From Corticimicrobacter sp040137905 (lineage in GTDB: Bacteria; Pseudomonadota; Gammaproteobacteria; Burkholderiales; Burkholderiaceae_B): DNA of 64,000 nt. Position 1 is the stretch's first letter; the number at the start of each line of letters is the position of its first letter. Position numbers and translations under genes: made by a program. Under the pieces are notes generated by a model. The model saw only the letters and a list, made by a program, of their open reading frames with translations. It was not told the origin of the DNA and ran no database searches. Shown in pieces: positions 1 through 8,044 of the stretch. The stretch is from NCBI RefSeq assembly GCF_040137905.1, contig NZ_JBEFDG010000027.1, positions 50,184-114,183 on the forward strand, read 5' to 3'.

Positions 1-503
1 TCCCCCCGGCCGCGCCCCAAGGAGGAAACCACCAAGTCTTTCTTATGACACTTCAAAAGACCGATGTTGGCGTTGGACAAACAACAAGGGGAAAGCAGCG
101 CAGGTCCCCGGAGATATTCATCCCCTTAGTGTGTCGCGATTACGACCCAGAATTCTGGGGGTGGCCTGACGCATTTGTACCCGACACAGGGTGGACGGGA
201 ACAATTGACCAAAATAGTTACGGCAAAATGGACAGGCCCAATGTCATGGTCAGACTTGGCGGCAGCACCTTCCCGGTTTCTATCTGGTACAACCCGAGCA
301 AAAAAGACGTGCGCATTCGCAGTGAGAATATTCGCAGCGCCGGTGTTATTGGCGATATCCTTTATCTAGAACGCGCCGATGGCATCGGCGGATTCACATA
401 CTATGCAGAGATTATCCCGCAAGGAACATCTCGCTATGACCAATACATCGCCCTCTGCACCAGAGGGGTACGAAACTCTCAAAAACAGTGGAATTATTTA
501 TAG
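1..503 (+). CDS. C-terminal part of a probable PLD-type (BfiI/NgoFVII-like) restriction endonuclease, cut by the window edge
   Basis: The reading frame is open from base 3 to the stop at 503. The first ATG (position 45) has no well-placed Shine-Dalgarno (the AAGGAGG at 19-25 is 19 bases away), so the gene most likely begins before the window and only its tail is seen. The visible 150 or so residues contain FWGWPDAF, a stretch with VRLGGSTFP, WYNPSKKDVRIRSE and GDILYLER. From memory of the family this resembles the B3-like DNA-recognition domain found C-terminal to the phospholipase-D-type nuclease domain of BfiI/NgoFVII enzymes. The catalytic HxK motifs would lie upstream and cannot be checked. 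The gene faces the two methyltransferase genes and its 3' end overlaps the last bases of the nearer one, as expected for a restriction-modification locus. Assignment to an endonuclease is an inference from this context plus the motif pattern. Confidence 0.55.
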   Translation, partial: PPAAPQGGNHQVFLMTLQKTDVGVGQTTRGKQRRSPEIFIPLVCRDYDPEFWGWPDAFVPDTGWTGTIDQNSYGKMDRPNVMVRLGGSTFPVSIWYNPSKKDVRIRSENIRSAGVIGDILYLERADGIGGFTYYAEIIPQGTSRYDQYIALCTRGVRNSQKQWNYL

Positions 504-2096
504 CCTCGGTTTTTGAAACACCAAGATGCTCTCCGATGTCATTGCGTTTTTCCTAAAAATGTCTCGCGACACCAGCATATCCATCGAAATCGGCTCTTGT
601 ATTTCAAAATCCAACCCTGATGCAATATCAGTCAAGAGGCCAGTCGTCCAAATATCAACTCGCTCGCCGCCTGCAATGGTGTGATTATTGCCGACGACGA
701 CATAGGCTATCCCTCCGGGCTTAAGGGAATCATGAATTCCAGACAGTACATCCCGCATATCAAAAAAATACTTGGAAAGGAGGGCAGGCAAGTTCAGACG
801 CCGGAAACCAGCGTCAGTGCCCTTATTCAATCCCTCAATTTTTTGGATTAACTTGCGCACCGAACTCGGAAGCTCTTTCCCCTCCCTTTCTAGGCGTTCC
901 AGATATTCTTCGCGAAGGCGTTTAGTAACCTCCCGATTCCCGATCATTTTTTGATCGCGGACGCGATGTTCAGGGCGCGGGAGCAATCCAAGATAGCAGA
1001 GACTCAAGCGGTCTGTATCTAAGTACGGAAGTGCCGTTGCATAAGGCGGCGACGTAATGACGACATCAACTGCACCCCTATATTTTTCCCAGACATCCCC
1101 GCATCTGCGAGCATCTCCATTCGTTATAGAATGTTCGACGTTTTCAACAGGACCATTCTGATAGAGAAACGCGAGCACTGCACGGATCGAACGCGCAAGC
1201 TCTTCGAGAAACTCTTTTTTAGGATCAATTTCGATATCAAGCCGAACATCTCTTCTAACCCGAAGATCTTCTAGCTTTTGCCAAGATACTGACCGAAGAA
1301 TATTGCTCAACGCCACCCACATCATATTTTTGGCTGGCCCATATTTGACGGTTTCGAGTATCTGCGCAATATCGTCAAGTCCAATAAGAACATCCTTATC
1401 GAACCAATTTTCCAGATACTCCCGATCTTCCTTCGGCAAGGACGTTAGGTAAGTCAACGCAGCCTGCCCCCGTTCTTCCGGCTTTAATACTGCTTCACGG
1501 ACTTGAAGATAAGCCGCTTTTAACTCCGCAGGATCGGCACTCAATAATTCAGATTTTGTATTCCCGATGAACACGGACAGAGGGTTCATATCCAACCCTA
1601 GACCACGGCATCCCAAAAGCTTTGCTTCAGCGACAGTTGTACCGCTGCCGCTCATTGGGTCAGCAACAACACCTCCCGGTGCCGTTCCCGATATGTTAAT
1701 GAGGGAGCGCACAAGTTGCGGAAAGAATTTCCCCCGGTATTCATGCACCCCATGCGTGCCATAACGCAAACATCGCCGATTAGGGAGTGGCACTTCGTCC
1801 TTGAATGGCAATGCTTTTTTCAGCGCGTCAAGGTCAATTCCATTCCGAACCACGTTGACCGTAGATTCGCGCAGTGACTGCGTCGTAACGAAGGACGACG
1901 ATTTGGACGCGACAGCCTCCCAATAGGCCAAGCGCTCCGCGAGCTTGCCTGCTTGCCGAGTCGTTTCAACGAGATAATCGCCATCTTCGGCGACCTGCAT
2001 AGATTGAGAGCCTGTCAATGACTCAAGCTCCTGTAGAGCCAGCACCTTTTCAAAGGGTTGGATGTAATTTTTTATCCGGCATCGAACTTGCTTCAA
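498..2096 (-). CDS. Site-specific DNA methyltransferase (N4-cytosine or N6-adenine type)
   Basis: A 532-residue protein with the AdoMet-binding motif DPMSGSGTT at residues 146-154 and the catalytic motif TSPPY at 348-352, the SPPY form typical of amino-methyltransferases that modify adenine N6 or cytosine N4. The run GTHGVHEYRGKFFPQ just before motif I is characteristic of the family that includes its neighbour. Motif I precedes motif IV with about 190 residues between, room for a target-recognition region. Translation starts at a TTG that overlaps the stop of the upstream methyltransferase (TTGA), so the two are translationally coupled. A second modification enzyme beside one endonuclease usually means a non-palindromic target in which each strand is protected by its own enzyme. 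The target sequence cannot be read from the protein. Confidence 0.85.
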   Translation of the reverse strand: MKQVRCRIKNYIQPFEKVLALQELESLTGSQSMQVAEDGDYLVETTRQAGKLAERLAYWEAVASKSSSFVTTQSLRESTVNVVRNGIDLDALKKALPFKDEVPLPNRRCLRYGTHGVHEYRGKFFPQLVRSLINISGTAPGGVVADPMSGSGTTVAEAKLLGCRGLGLDMNPLSVFIGNTKSELLSADPAELKAAYLQVREAVLKPEERGQAALTYLTSLPKEDREYLENWFDKDVLIGLDDIAQILETVKYGPAKNMMWVALSNILRSVSWQKLEDLRVRRDVRLDIEIDPKKEFLEELARSIRAVLAFLYQNGPVENVEHSITNGDARRCGDVWEKYRGAVDVVITSPPYATALPYLDTDRLSLCYLGLLPRPEHRVRDQKMIGNREVTKRLREEYLERLEREGKELPSSVRKLIQKIEGLNKGTDAGFRRLNLPALLSKYFFDMRDVLSGIHDSLKPGGIAYVVVGNNHTIAGGERVDIWTTGLLTDIASGLDFEIQEPISMDMLVSRDIFRKNAMTSESILVFQKPRL

Positions 2097-3544
2097 GATG
2101 CTTCTCCTACATTTTCCAAAATCAATATTTGCTCTGTTTTAATTTTTCCGTGCGCCGGATTAAAAGCCTTCTTTGTCGATTGCATAGTTCGGTCGATACG
2201 GGCAACCTCTCTAAATCCCGCAGTGATTCCAGCCTCAGAGATCAGGCTGGCATTGTCTATGCGTTGGCCCTTAAGCGTTGAATCTCCCACGACGAAACAG
2301 GCGTATCCGCCGCGCTTTAGATTTCCTGAAAGCCAACTCAATATCGCCGTGAACTCAGATCGAAAGGTTTCGACCGTGGACCCATTCTTGCTGTTGCTGC
2401 TGTATTTTCTATGACTGCCAATTTCCTCACGCTTAAATCGAGGCTGATCCATACCAAGCCAGTTCATGCGCGTCCTGTGATACAAGTGGTAACTATAGGC
2501 ATTTGGATAGGGAGGAGAACATACCATTAAATCCATCAACGGCGTTTTTGGATTTGACAGCAAATCTTGCGCAATCACATCACACTTAAAGCGCTCCTCT
2601 ACCAACTCGGAGAGTTCAGACGCCGCGTGGGTAACTTGATCAACTGCACGAGCAAAACGGCGTAACGTTTCACCGGGCGGGATATTCTTCTCGCGACGAA
2701 CGTATCTTGTATCAGAATCTTGCCGCGAAACCGCTACAACAATCGACGAAAACGCAGTCAAAGCCAAATCTCTGGCTTTTGATGCTTTGATTGCGCGGCA
2801 ATAAGACAACGCCTCAGCAAGCTCTTCTGTAACGTGCGCTTCAAACCAAAAATCGTGTCTTGGAGAGCCTGGCCGCCACCCATCGGAGCGAAAAATTTGC
2901 GAAGAAAACATATCATTCGCATCCGTAGCCGCAAAAATAGAATCGCTCAGTTGTCGGCTGACTTGAGACACCTCCGAAAGGACCGCAATATCGTCTTCAT
3001 TGATGATACCCGTCTTACTTCGTGCGATTAGGCAGGCAAGTGGGTTTGCATCAATTCCGACAGCATTCCTTTTGAGCGTAAGCGCCTCGACAATTGTCGT
3101 GCCACTACCGCAAAATATATCTCCAACGGTATCTCCCACGCTTGAAAGCTCCTGAATAAGGGCGTTAGGAATTTGAGGGATAAATTTTGCAGGATAGGGG
3201 TGAATTCCGTGTGTGAGATAATTCGTCTTTGCGTTCGTAAAATCCCAATCAATCGCTTTAAGAGCCGCGAACCCGGCAGGCAGCGTTTCAACATACACAG
3301 GACTTTCTACGTCTGAAGTGCGCCGCGCTAACGCGACTACCGCCGCCGTCTCTGCTGACGAAAAATAACGCCACCCACGCCGATCCCTGCTCGGCTCTGG
3401 GACCAAACCACGACGTAACCAACGTAGCAGCGTGTCCTTATGAATGCCTGCACGCTCTGCAACTTCTGCTGTAGATATTTGTTCTGAGGAGTAAGAAATC
3501 ATCATCTGCATATACTTACATATAGGCAGAAGCCCGTCAATCAC
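2093..3544 (-). CDS. DNA methyltransferase with an N-terminal MerR-like helix-turn-helix
   Basis: Residues about 21-75 form a MerR-type winged helix-turn-helix (STAEVAERAGIHKDTLLRWLR, then a wing with GWRYFS). They are followed by a methyltransferase domain with HGIHPYPAKF, motif I DIFCGSGTT (142-150) and motif IV CSPPY (342-346). The catalytic part is related to the downstream enzyme. The start is uncertain: the GTG at 3544 gives the longest frame but has a G-rich stretch only 2 bases upstream, and ATG codons at residues 12, 14 and 15 (around 3511-3500) are alternatives that sit in or next to a 24-base inverted repeat. A DNA-binding domain on a modification enzyme is a known way for restriction-modification systems to control their own transcription. 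That role here is an inference. Confidence 0.82.
   Translation of the reverse strand: MIDGLLPICKYMQMMISYSSEQISTAEVAERAGIHKDTLLRWLRRGLVPEPSRDRRGWRYFSSAETAAVVALARRTSDVESPVYVETLPAGFAALKAIDWDFTNAKTNYLTHGIHPYPAKFIPQIPNALIQELSSVGDTVGDIFCGSGTTIVEALTLKRNAVGIDANPLACLIARSKTGIINEDDIAVLSEVSQVSRQLSDSIFAATDANDMFSSQIFRSDGWRPGSPRHDFWFEAHVTEELAEALSYCRAIKASKARDLALTAFSSIVVAVSRQDSDTRYVRREKNIPPGETLRRFARAVDQVTHAASELSELVEERFKCDVIAQDLLSNPKTPLMDLMVCSPPYPNAYSYHLYHRTRMNWLGMDQPRFKREEIGSHRKYSSNSKNGSTVETFRSEFTAILSWLSGNLKRGGYACFVVGDSTLKGQRIDNASLISEAGITAGFREVARIDRTMQSTKKAFNPAHGKIKTEQILILENVGEAS
3506..3529. promoter_or_regulatory. Imperfect 24-base palindrome at the start of the HTH-methyltransferase gene
   Basis: Half-sites CTGC-A-TATA and TATA-G-GCAG flank a 6-base centre, with one mismatched pair. 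On the minus strand a TTGACG hexamer lies just upstream (3540-3535), so the repeat falls in the spacer and -10 area of a possible promoter, where MerR-type regulators bind. It is a plausible operator for the helix-turn-helix of the gene it precedes. No consensus -10 is evident. Confidence 0.4.
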
Positions 3545-3580
3545 TTCCCCCTATCGGGCTAAAAAATTGGAGGCGAGTTA

Positions 3581-3611
3581 CGGCCCCCGCAGGCTTTCGC
3601 TACAGGGGCCG
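3581..3611. terminator. GC-rich inverted repeat between the small gene and the methyltransferase gene
   Basis: CGGCCCC at 3581-3587 pairs with GGGGCCG at 3605-3611 around a 17-base loop. On the minus strand it lies just after the stop of the 61-residue gene and is followed some 15 bases later by a T-rich run, so it may be a weak terminator for that gene. Confidence 0.35.
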
Positions 3612-3634
3612 CGCTAGCAGGAAGGCCCCCATCC

Positions 3635-3820
3635 TTAAGGATGCGGCACCTTCATGACAAGACAGCGCCGGATGTTCTCGCAGGTCTGCCGGGCAGCCTT
3701 GCGTTCGCAGTCGGGATGTTGTCCAGACGCAGCAACACTCGCAGCGTGGCGAAATATTACCCGCAATTCGCTGACGCTTTTGCAGTTCAGGTCGTGGATG
3801 GTCGGACTACACTTGTTCAT
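3635..3820 (-). CDS. Small conserved-looking protein of unknown function (61 aa)
   Basis: The ATG at 3820 is preceded by AAGGAGG with 5 bases between, an ideal ribosome binding site, which is the main reason to accept this short gene over overlapping frames on the other strand. The product is basic, has four cysteines and has a central helical stretch (VSELRVIFRHAASVAASG) followed by CERKAARQTCENIRR. I do not recognise a named family. It lies between the restriction-modification genes and the recombinase relic, so it is probably cargo of the same integrated element. Confidence 0.6.
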   Translation of the reverse strand: MNKCSPTIHDLNCKSVSELRVIFRHAASVAASGQHPDCERKAARQTCENIRRCLVMKVPHP

Positions 3821-4044
3821 CGTCGCCTCCTTAGCTATTCGGAGGCCGCCCTGTGCGGCCTTTGCGAAAGCAGGACAAGCACAGAGGTTTGCGTGAGTCA
3901 GTCACCCCACAGGGGCCGTAACGCCAGAGAAGGAGCCAGAAACCCGGCTTGCCAGCCCAAGCGCCTCGAGCCAGAAACGGCAGCAAAGGCCGGACAGGCG
4001 TTCATCCGGGCTAATGGTGCGGGAACAAGCCACCATCACGACGC

Positions 4045-4603
4045 CCGGCAAGCGCAATATCTTGCTTGCAAAGCGTCGGGTGCTTGCGCGGGAATTAGAG
4101 TCAATATCCGGCAGTTTGAGGATTTGCTGAAAGAGATGCAGCCCTCGGCCAACCTCTTGCAAGCTGCGCGGGCCATGTTCAAGGATTTGTGGGACCATCG
4201 CCTTGCCATGGGTGCGGCCCGTTCCAAGACGCTCAAGGCCGAGCTGGCGAAGATCAGCGAGCAGGTGGAGAGTTCCTTGACCGTATCGCAGATGCGTCCG
4301 TGCCGTCCGTGATCGCGGCCTACGAAAAACGCATCAAGAGTCTGGAGGCAGGAAGATCGTGCTGGCTTAAAGCATCGCCCGTTGCGGGCGTCCAGTACGC
4401 AGCTTCGACGAAACACTTAGAACCGCTTTCGATTTCCTCGCAAGCCCTTGTAACCTATGGGTTTCCGACCGACTGGGGATAAGCGCACAGTGCTGAAACT
4501 GGCCTTTGCCGACCACTTGGCATACACGAAAAAAGAGGGACTTAGAACCCCTATCTTTTCCTTACCTTTCAAGGCTTTAGCACACTCTGAAGGCAAGATT
4601 TAA
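4045..4603 (+). pseudogene. Relic of a large serine recombinase (C-terminal part, frameshifted)
   Basis: Translation in shifting frames gives the C-terminal region typical of large serine recombinases: GIRVNIRQFEDLLKEMQPS, then MFKDLWDHRLAMG, then LDRIADASVPSVIAAYEKRI, RPVRSFDETLRTAFDFL and VLKLAFADHLAY, ending LPFKALAHSEGKI with a TAA at 4601-4603. The match moves between frames near 4280, near 4350-4400 and near 4490, and the N-terminal catalytic serine domain is absent, so the gene is dead. The reading frame ends 3 bases before the 3' terminus of the tRNA-Arg gene. The sequence from 3833 to about 4045 shows nothing I can assign and is probably more decayed recombinase or junction DNA. Confidence 0.75.
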
Positions 4604-4606
4604 GAA

Positions 4607-4681
4607 TGGCGCGACCGACAGGAATCGAACCTGTATCGAGAGCTTCGGAAACTCTAATTCTATCCATTGAACTACGGTCGC
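4607..4681 (-). tRNA. tRNA-Arg (anticodon CCG)
   Basis: On the minus strand the acceptor arms GCGACCG and CGGTCGC pair perfectly, followed by discriminator G and an encoded CCA. The D stem is GTTC/GAAT, the anticodon stem AGAGT/GCTCT encloses the loop TTCCGAA (anticodon CCG), and the T arm is ACAGG-TTCGATT-CCTGT. The recombinase relic abuts its 3' end, marking it as a probable attachment site for the element to its left. Confidence 0.95.
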
Positions 4682-4691
4682 GTAGCCGAGC

Positions 4692-4697
4692 ATTATA
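4692..4697 (-). promoter_or_regulatory. -10 box of the tRNA-Arg promoter
   Basis: A perfect TATAAT on the minus strand, 10 bases before the mature 5' end of the tRNA. A convincing -35 is not visible. The rest of the 244-base gap to the next gene (4682-4925) is AT-rich, with a TATAAA near 4805 that could serve the oxidoreductase operon on the plus strand. Confidence 0.55.
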
Positions 4698-4925
4698 CCC
4701 GGATTTTTTGAAAGGCATAGAAAAGCCCAAAGACTGCGCCCTGCGTAGTGACATGCATCTCATGGCGAGCAAATGCAATTAAAAGAATTTGTTTGTAATT
4801 AAGATATAAAAAACTTTCCGTTCATTTCCATTGCCCAGGCTCGTAGGATTCCTGCTTCGAAACAATGGTTTCCTGCATGCACGTCGTGCGGATACCGATC
4901 AGCATCCGGCGCGCAAGGAACACTC

Positions 4926-6245
4926 ATGGCAACGGTCAGCATCATCCCGGCCAACGATACAACCAACGGCTGGAACCGCATTCTGCCATTACGCACAACC
5001 CGACCTGCACTCACGCAGGACAGGGATGCCGACTGGGTGGTCGTCGGGGCCGGCCAGGCAGGTCTGGCTGCTGCACGACGCCTCGGTGAGCTGCACCCCG
5101 GCGACACCATCCTCCTGCTTGAGGCTGATGAAGTCGGACAAGGTGCGCAGGGTCGCAATGCGGGTTTCATCATCGACACGCCACACAATGTCGGCAGTTC
5201 ACTGGGAGAGCTCTCTGCAGCACGCGATCATATCCGGCTTGCCCGCGCTGCCATCTCAAGTCTCTCCTCGCTGGTCGAACGCCATCATATTGCCTGCGAC
5301 TGGGATGCCTCAGGCAAGCTGCATGGCGCGGTGTCCGCCGAGGGGATTGAAACCATCCTGAAGCCGACCCGGGCAACACTGCAGGCGCTGGACGAACCTC
5401 ATGAATGGATCGACGGCCAGGCGCTGCGCAATCGTATCGGCTTTGGACATTTCGCCGCGGCCATCCAGACGCCGGGGGCCGTACTGGTCAATCCAGCGGC
5501 ACTGGCCCGTGGCCTGGCCGATAACTTGCCATCAAATGTCACCCTGCATGAGAAAACCCCGGTCACAGCCCTTCAGACCGCCCCGGACATTCGCCTGACC
5601 ACGCCCGGGGGTACCATCCGCGCAGGAAAACTGATCCTTGCGACCAATGTGTTTCTCGGCCAGTTCGGCTATTACAGGCACCACCTGATTCCCATTGCCG
5701 CCTATGCCAGCCTGACCCGCCCGCTTGACTCAGGCGAACAAGCGGCCCTCGAGGGCCTGCCCAGTTGGGGGCTGACACCCGCCAATGCCTTTGTCGGCGT
5801 CACCGCCAGACGCACACGAGATCAACGCATCCTGATCCGGCAAAACATGAGTTACGAGCCACGTCTGGTACGCGATGATGCTTCGCGCCAGCAGGTCGCA
5901 ACCGAGCATCAGGCACTGTTCAATCGCTGGTTTCCTGCGCTCCGGAAGGTCACGATAGAACACACCTGGAATGGTTTTATCTGCTTTTCACGCAATGGGG
6001 GAGCGGCTTTCGGCCAGGTCGCACCCAATGTCTATGCTGCGGCCTGCGACAACGGCCTGGGCTGGACCAAGGGCACGATCTCCGGCACGCTCATCGCCGA
6101 CAAGGCCAGCGGCGAAGACAACCCCCTGCTGCCCATCTATGAGTCACTGGGACAGGTCGCCGCCCTGCCCCCCCGGCCATTCCTGGACATCGGCGTGCGC
6201 GCCCGCTTCGGCTGGGAATTGTGGCGTCATCGCAATGAGGCCTGA
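4926..6245 (+). CDS. FAD-dependent oxidoreductase of the DAO (D-amino-acid oxidase/PuuB-like) family
   Basis: A 439-residue flavoprotein with the dinucleotide-binding motif VVVGAGQAGLAAARRL (GAGQAG at residues 41-46), an acidic residue ending the second strand (LLLEADEVGQGAQGRNAG), and the C-terminal FAD contact region AACDNGLGWTKGT. The layout matches gamma-glutamylputrescine oxidase and related deaminating oxidases of amino acids or amines. There is no signal peptide, so it acts in the cytoplasm. The ATG has AAGGA 8 bases upstream. It is the first gene of a run followed closely by five Liv-type transporter genes, so its substrate is probably the compound that system imports. Which compound cannot be told from the sequence. 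Confidence 0.85.
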   Translation: MATVSIIPANDTTNGWNRILPLRTTRPALTQDRDADWVVVGAGQAGLAAARRLGELHPGDTILLLEADEVGQGAQGRNAGFIIDTPHNVGSSLGELSAARDHIRLARAAISSLSSLVERHHIACDWDASGKLHGAVSAEGIETILKPTRATLQALDEPHEWIDGQALRNRIGFGHFAAAIQTPGAVLVNPAALARGLADNLPSNVTLHEKTPVTALQTAPDIRLTTPGGTIRAGKLILATNVFLGQFGYYRHHLIPIAAYASLTRPLDSGEQAALEGLPSWGLTPANAFVGVTARRTRDQRILIRQNMSYEPRLVRDDASRQQVATEHQALFNRWFPALRKVTIEHTWNGFICFSRNGGAAFGQVAPNVYAAACDNGLGWTKGTISGTLIADKASGEDNPLLPIYESLGQVAALPPRPFLDIGVRARFGWELWRHRNEA

Positions 6246-6284
6246 TCCTTCGCTCCCCGCTCCACAGCCTGCATCATCGTCATC

Positions 6285-7178
6285 ATGATTTTCCAGCAAT
6301 TCATCAATGGCCTGGTCACAGGCAGCACTTATGCCTTGTTTGCACTGGGATTCACACTGATATTCGGTGTCCTGCACGTACTGAACCTGGCCCATGGCGC
6401 CATTTTCATGGTGGGTGCCTTTGTGGGCCTGTACGCCGTCACGGCAGCAGGATTGCCGCTCTGGGTCGCGTTGCCGGTCGCCATGCTGGCAGCAGGACTG
6501 GTCAGTGTCGCGGTGGACTGGTTTGCACTGCGGCCATTGCGCCGCCGAGGTTCCTCGGAGTTTGCCGCCATCATCGCGTCACTGGGTGTCGCTCAGGTCT
6601 TGATGAGCATAGGGCAAACCGTCTCCCAGACCCAGATCATGCGCTTCCCGTTCGGCACCTTCCCGATTCTCATCCTTCAGTTCTGGGGGCTGCGCATCAG
6701 CCTGCTGCAGATCGTCATCATCGTCCTGTCGCTGTCTCTGGCACTGGCTTTGCTGCTGTTCCTGTTTTACACGGATTTCGGCCGACAGATCCGTGCTGTG
6801 GCCATTTCTGAAAAAACCTCCACGCTGCTCGGCATCCGTCCTGGCCGGGTCTATTTCCAGACGTTCTTCATCTCCGGTGCACTGGCCGGGGCCGCTGGCG
6901 TCATCATCGGGCTCGCGTTCAATTCCGTCCACTTCCTGATGGGAGAACCATATCTGCTGCGCGCCTTTGTCGTCATCGTGCTGGGCGGTCTGGGCAGTAT
7001 CGGCGGTGCGCTGGTGGGCGGCCTCATGCTCGGACTGATCCAGACGTTTACCGTCAGCTATCTCAGTTCGTCGCTGTCAGACGCCATCATCTACAGCCTG
7101 TTGTTCAGCATCCTGCTGCTGCGCCCCTCAGGCCTGTTCGGAAAACTGCATATCGAAACCCGGGTCGTACGCACATGA
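6285..7178 (+). CDS. livH: Branched-chain amino acid-type ABC transporter permease LivH
   Basis: A 297-residue polytopic inner-membrane protein beginning IFQQFINGLVTGSTYALFALGFTLIFGVLHVLNLAHG, the classic LivH opening. About eight hydrophobic segments and a GGLGSIGGALVGG loop in the C-terminal third are visible. It forms one half of the membrane channel with LivM and overlaps livM by 4 bases (ATGA). Members of this family carry branched-chain amino acids but also amides, urea and aromatic compounds, so the exact substrate is open. It lies 39 bases after the oxidoreductase gene. Confidence 0.92.
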   Translation: MIFQQFINGLVTGSTYALFALGFTLIFGVLHVLNLAHGAIFMVGAFVGLYAVTAAGLPLWVALPVAMLAAGLVSVAVDWFALRPLRRRGSSEFAAIIASLGVAQVLMSIGQTVSQTQIMRFPFGTFPILILQFWGLRISLLQIVIIVLSLSLALALLLFLFYTDFGRQIRAVAISEKTSTLLGIRPGRVYFQTFFISGALAGAAGVIIGLAFNSVHFLMGEPYLLRAFVVIVLGGLGSIGGALVGGLMLGLIQTFTVSYLSSSLSDAIIYSLLFSILLLRPSGLFGKLHIETRVVRT

Positions 7179-8044
7179 ACAGCTTCATACTGGGACATCT
7201 GTCCGTTTTCGAACTGATACTGGTCAACGCCATCCTGGGCTACAGCCAATACATTGCCCTGAAATCAGGCGTTTTCTCCCTGGCGACGGCCGGCTTTGCC
7301 TCCTTGGGTGCCTATACCGCCGCGCTCCTGAGCGTACGCTACGGGATACCCGCCTGGGCCGGGCTGTGCGCAGCAGCACTGCTGGGCGCACTGGCCGGTA
7401 TCGCACTGGCCTGGCCATTGGCCCGCCTGCGCGGAGTCTTCCAGGCCATCGCAACCCTGGCTTTCGTACAGATCGTCATGTCGATCGGTCTGTACTGGGA
7501 GTCGCTGACGGGCGGCGCGCTCGGCCTGAACGGCATTCCACGGCTGGTCGAAATATGGCAGTTGCTGGCTGTGGCAGCACTGATCCTGTACCTGCTGCGC
7601 ACCCTGTCTTCTCACCAGATCGGCCGAGCCTTCGATACCATCCGGCAAGATGAAACCGTCGCCGTTTCGCTGGGTATTTCCGTCGTCCGTCACCAACGAC
7701 TGGCTTTCTTGCTGAGTGGCGCACTGGGCGGACTCGGAGGCGGGCTCATGGCGTATAGAAACTATTCCCTGGTGCCGGAAGATTTCGGTTTCCCACTGCT
7801 TATCGCGGCACTCAGTTTTGTCGTGCTGGGCGGACGCAACACACTGGCCGGCCCGCTCGTTGGAGCTGCCATCCTGACCCTGCTGCCGGAAGTCGCCCGT
7901 CCGCTTGCCGACTACCGGTTGGCGTTCAACGGCGTACTGCTGGTACTGGTGATTATCTACTGGCCCTACGGCATCGTCGATACGCTGGCGCAGCGCTGGC
8001 AACTGTGGCGTGCCGCCCGACGCCAGCAGGAGGCATCGGCATGA
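7175..8044 (+). CDS. livM: Branched-chain amino acid-type ABC transporter permease LivM
   Basis: A 289-residue multi-span membrane protein with the LivM signatures ILGYSQYIALKSGVFSLATAGF near the start and FVVLGGRNTLAGPLVGA toward the end. It partners LivH in the transmembrane channel. The start overlaps the livH stop and its own stop overlaps the livG start, so translation of the three is coupled. Confidence 0.92.
   Translation: MNSFILGHLSVFELILVNAILGYSQYIALKSGVFSLATAGFASLGAYTAALLSVRYGIPAWAGLCAAALLGALAGIALAWPLARLRGVFQAIATLAFVQIVMSIGLYWESLTGGALGLNGIPRLVEIWQLLAVAALILYLLRTLSSHQIGRAFDTIRQDETVAVSLGISVVRHQRLAFLLSGALGGLGGGLMAYRNYSLVPEDFGFPLLIAALSFVVLGGRNTLAGPLVGAAILTLLPEVARPLADYRLAFNGVLLVLVIIYWPYGIVDTLAQRWQLWRAARRQQEASA

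Noticed and set aside
3902..4416. Minus-strand frames in the island end
   Set aside because: They oppose the recombinase relic, which has clear family similarity in plus-strand frames, and they have no ribosome sites.
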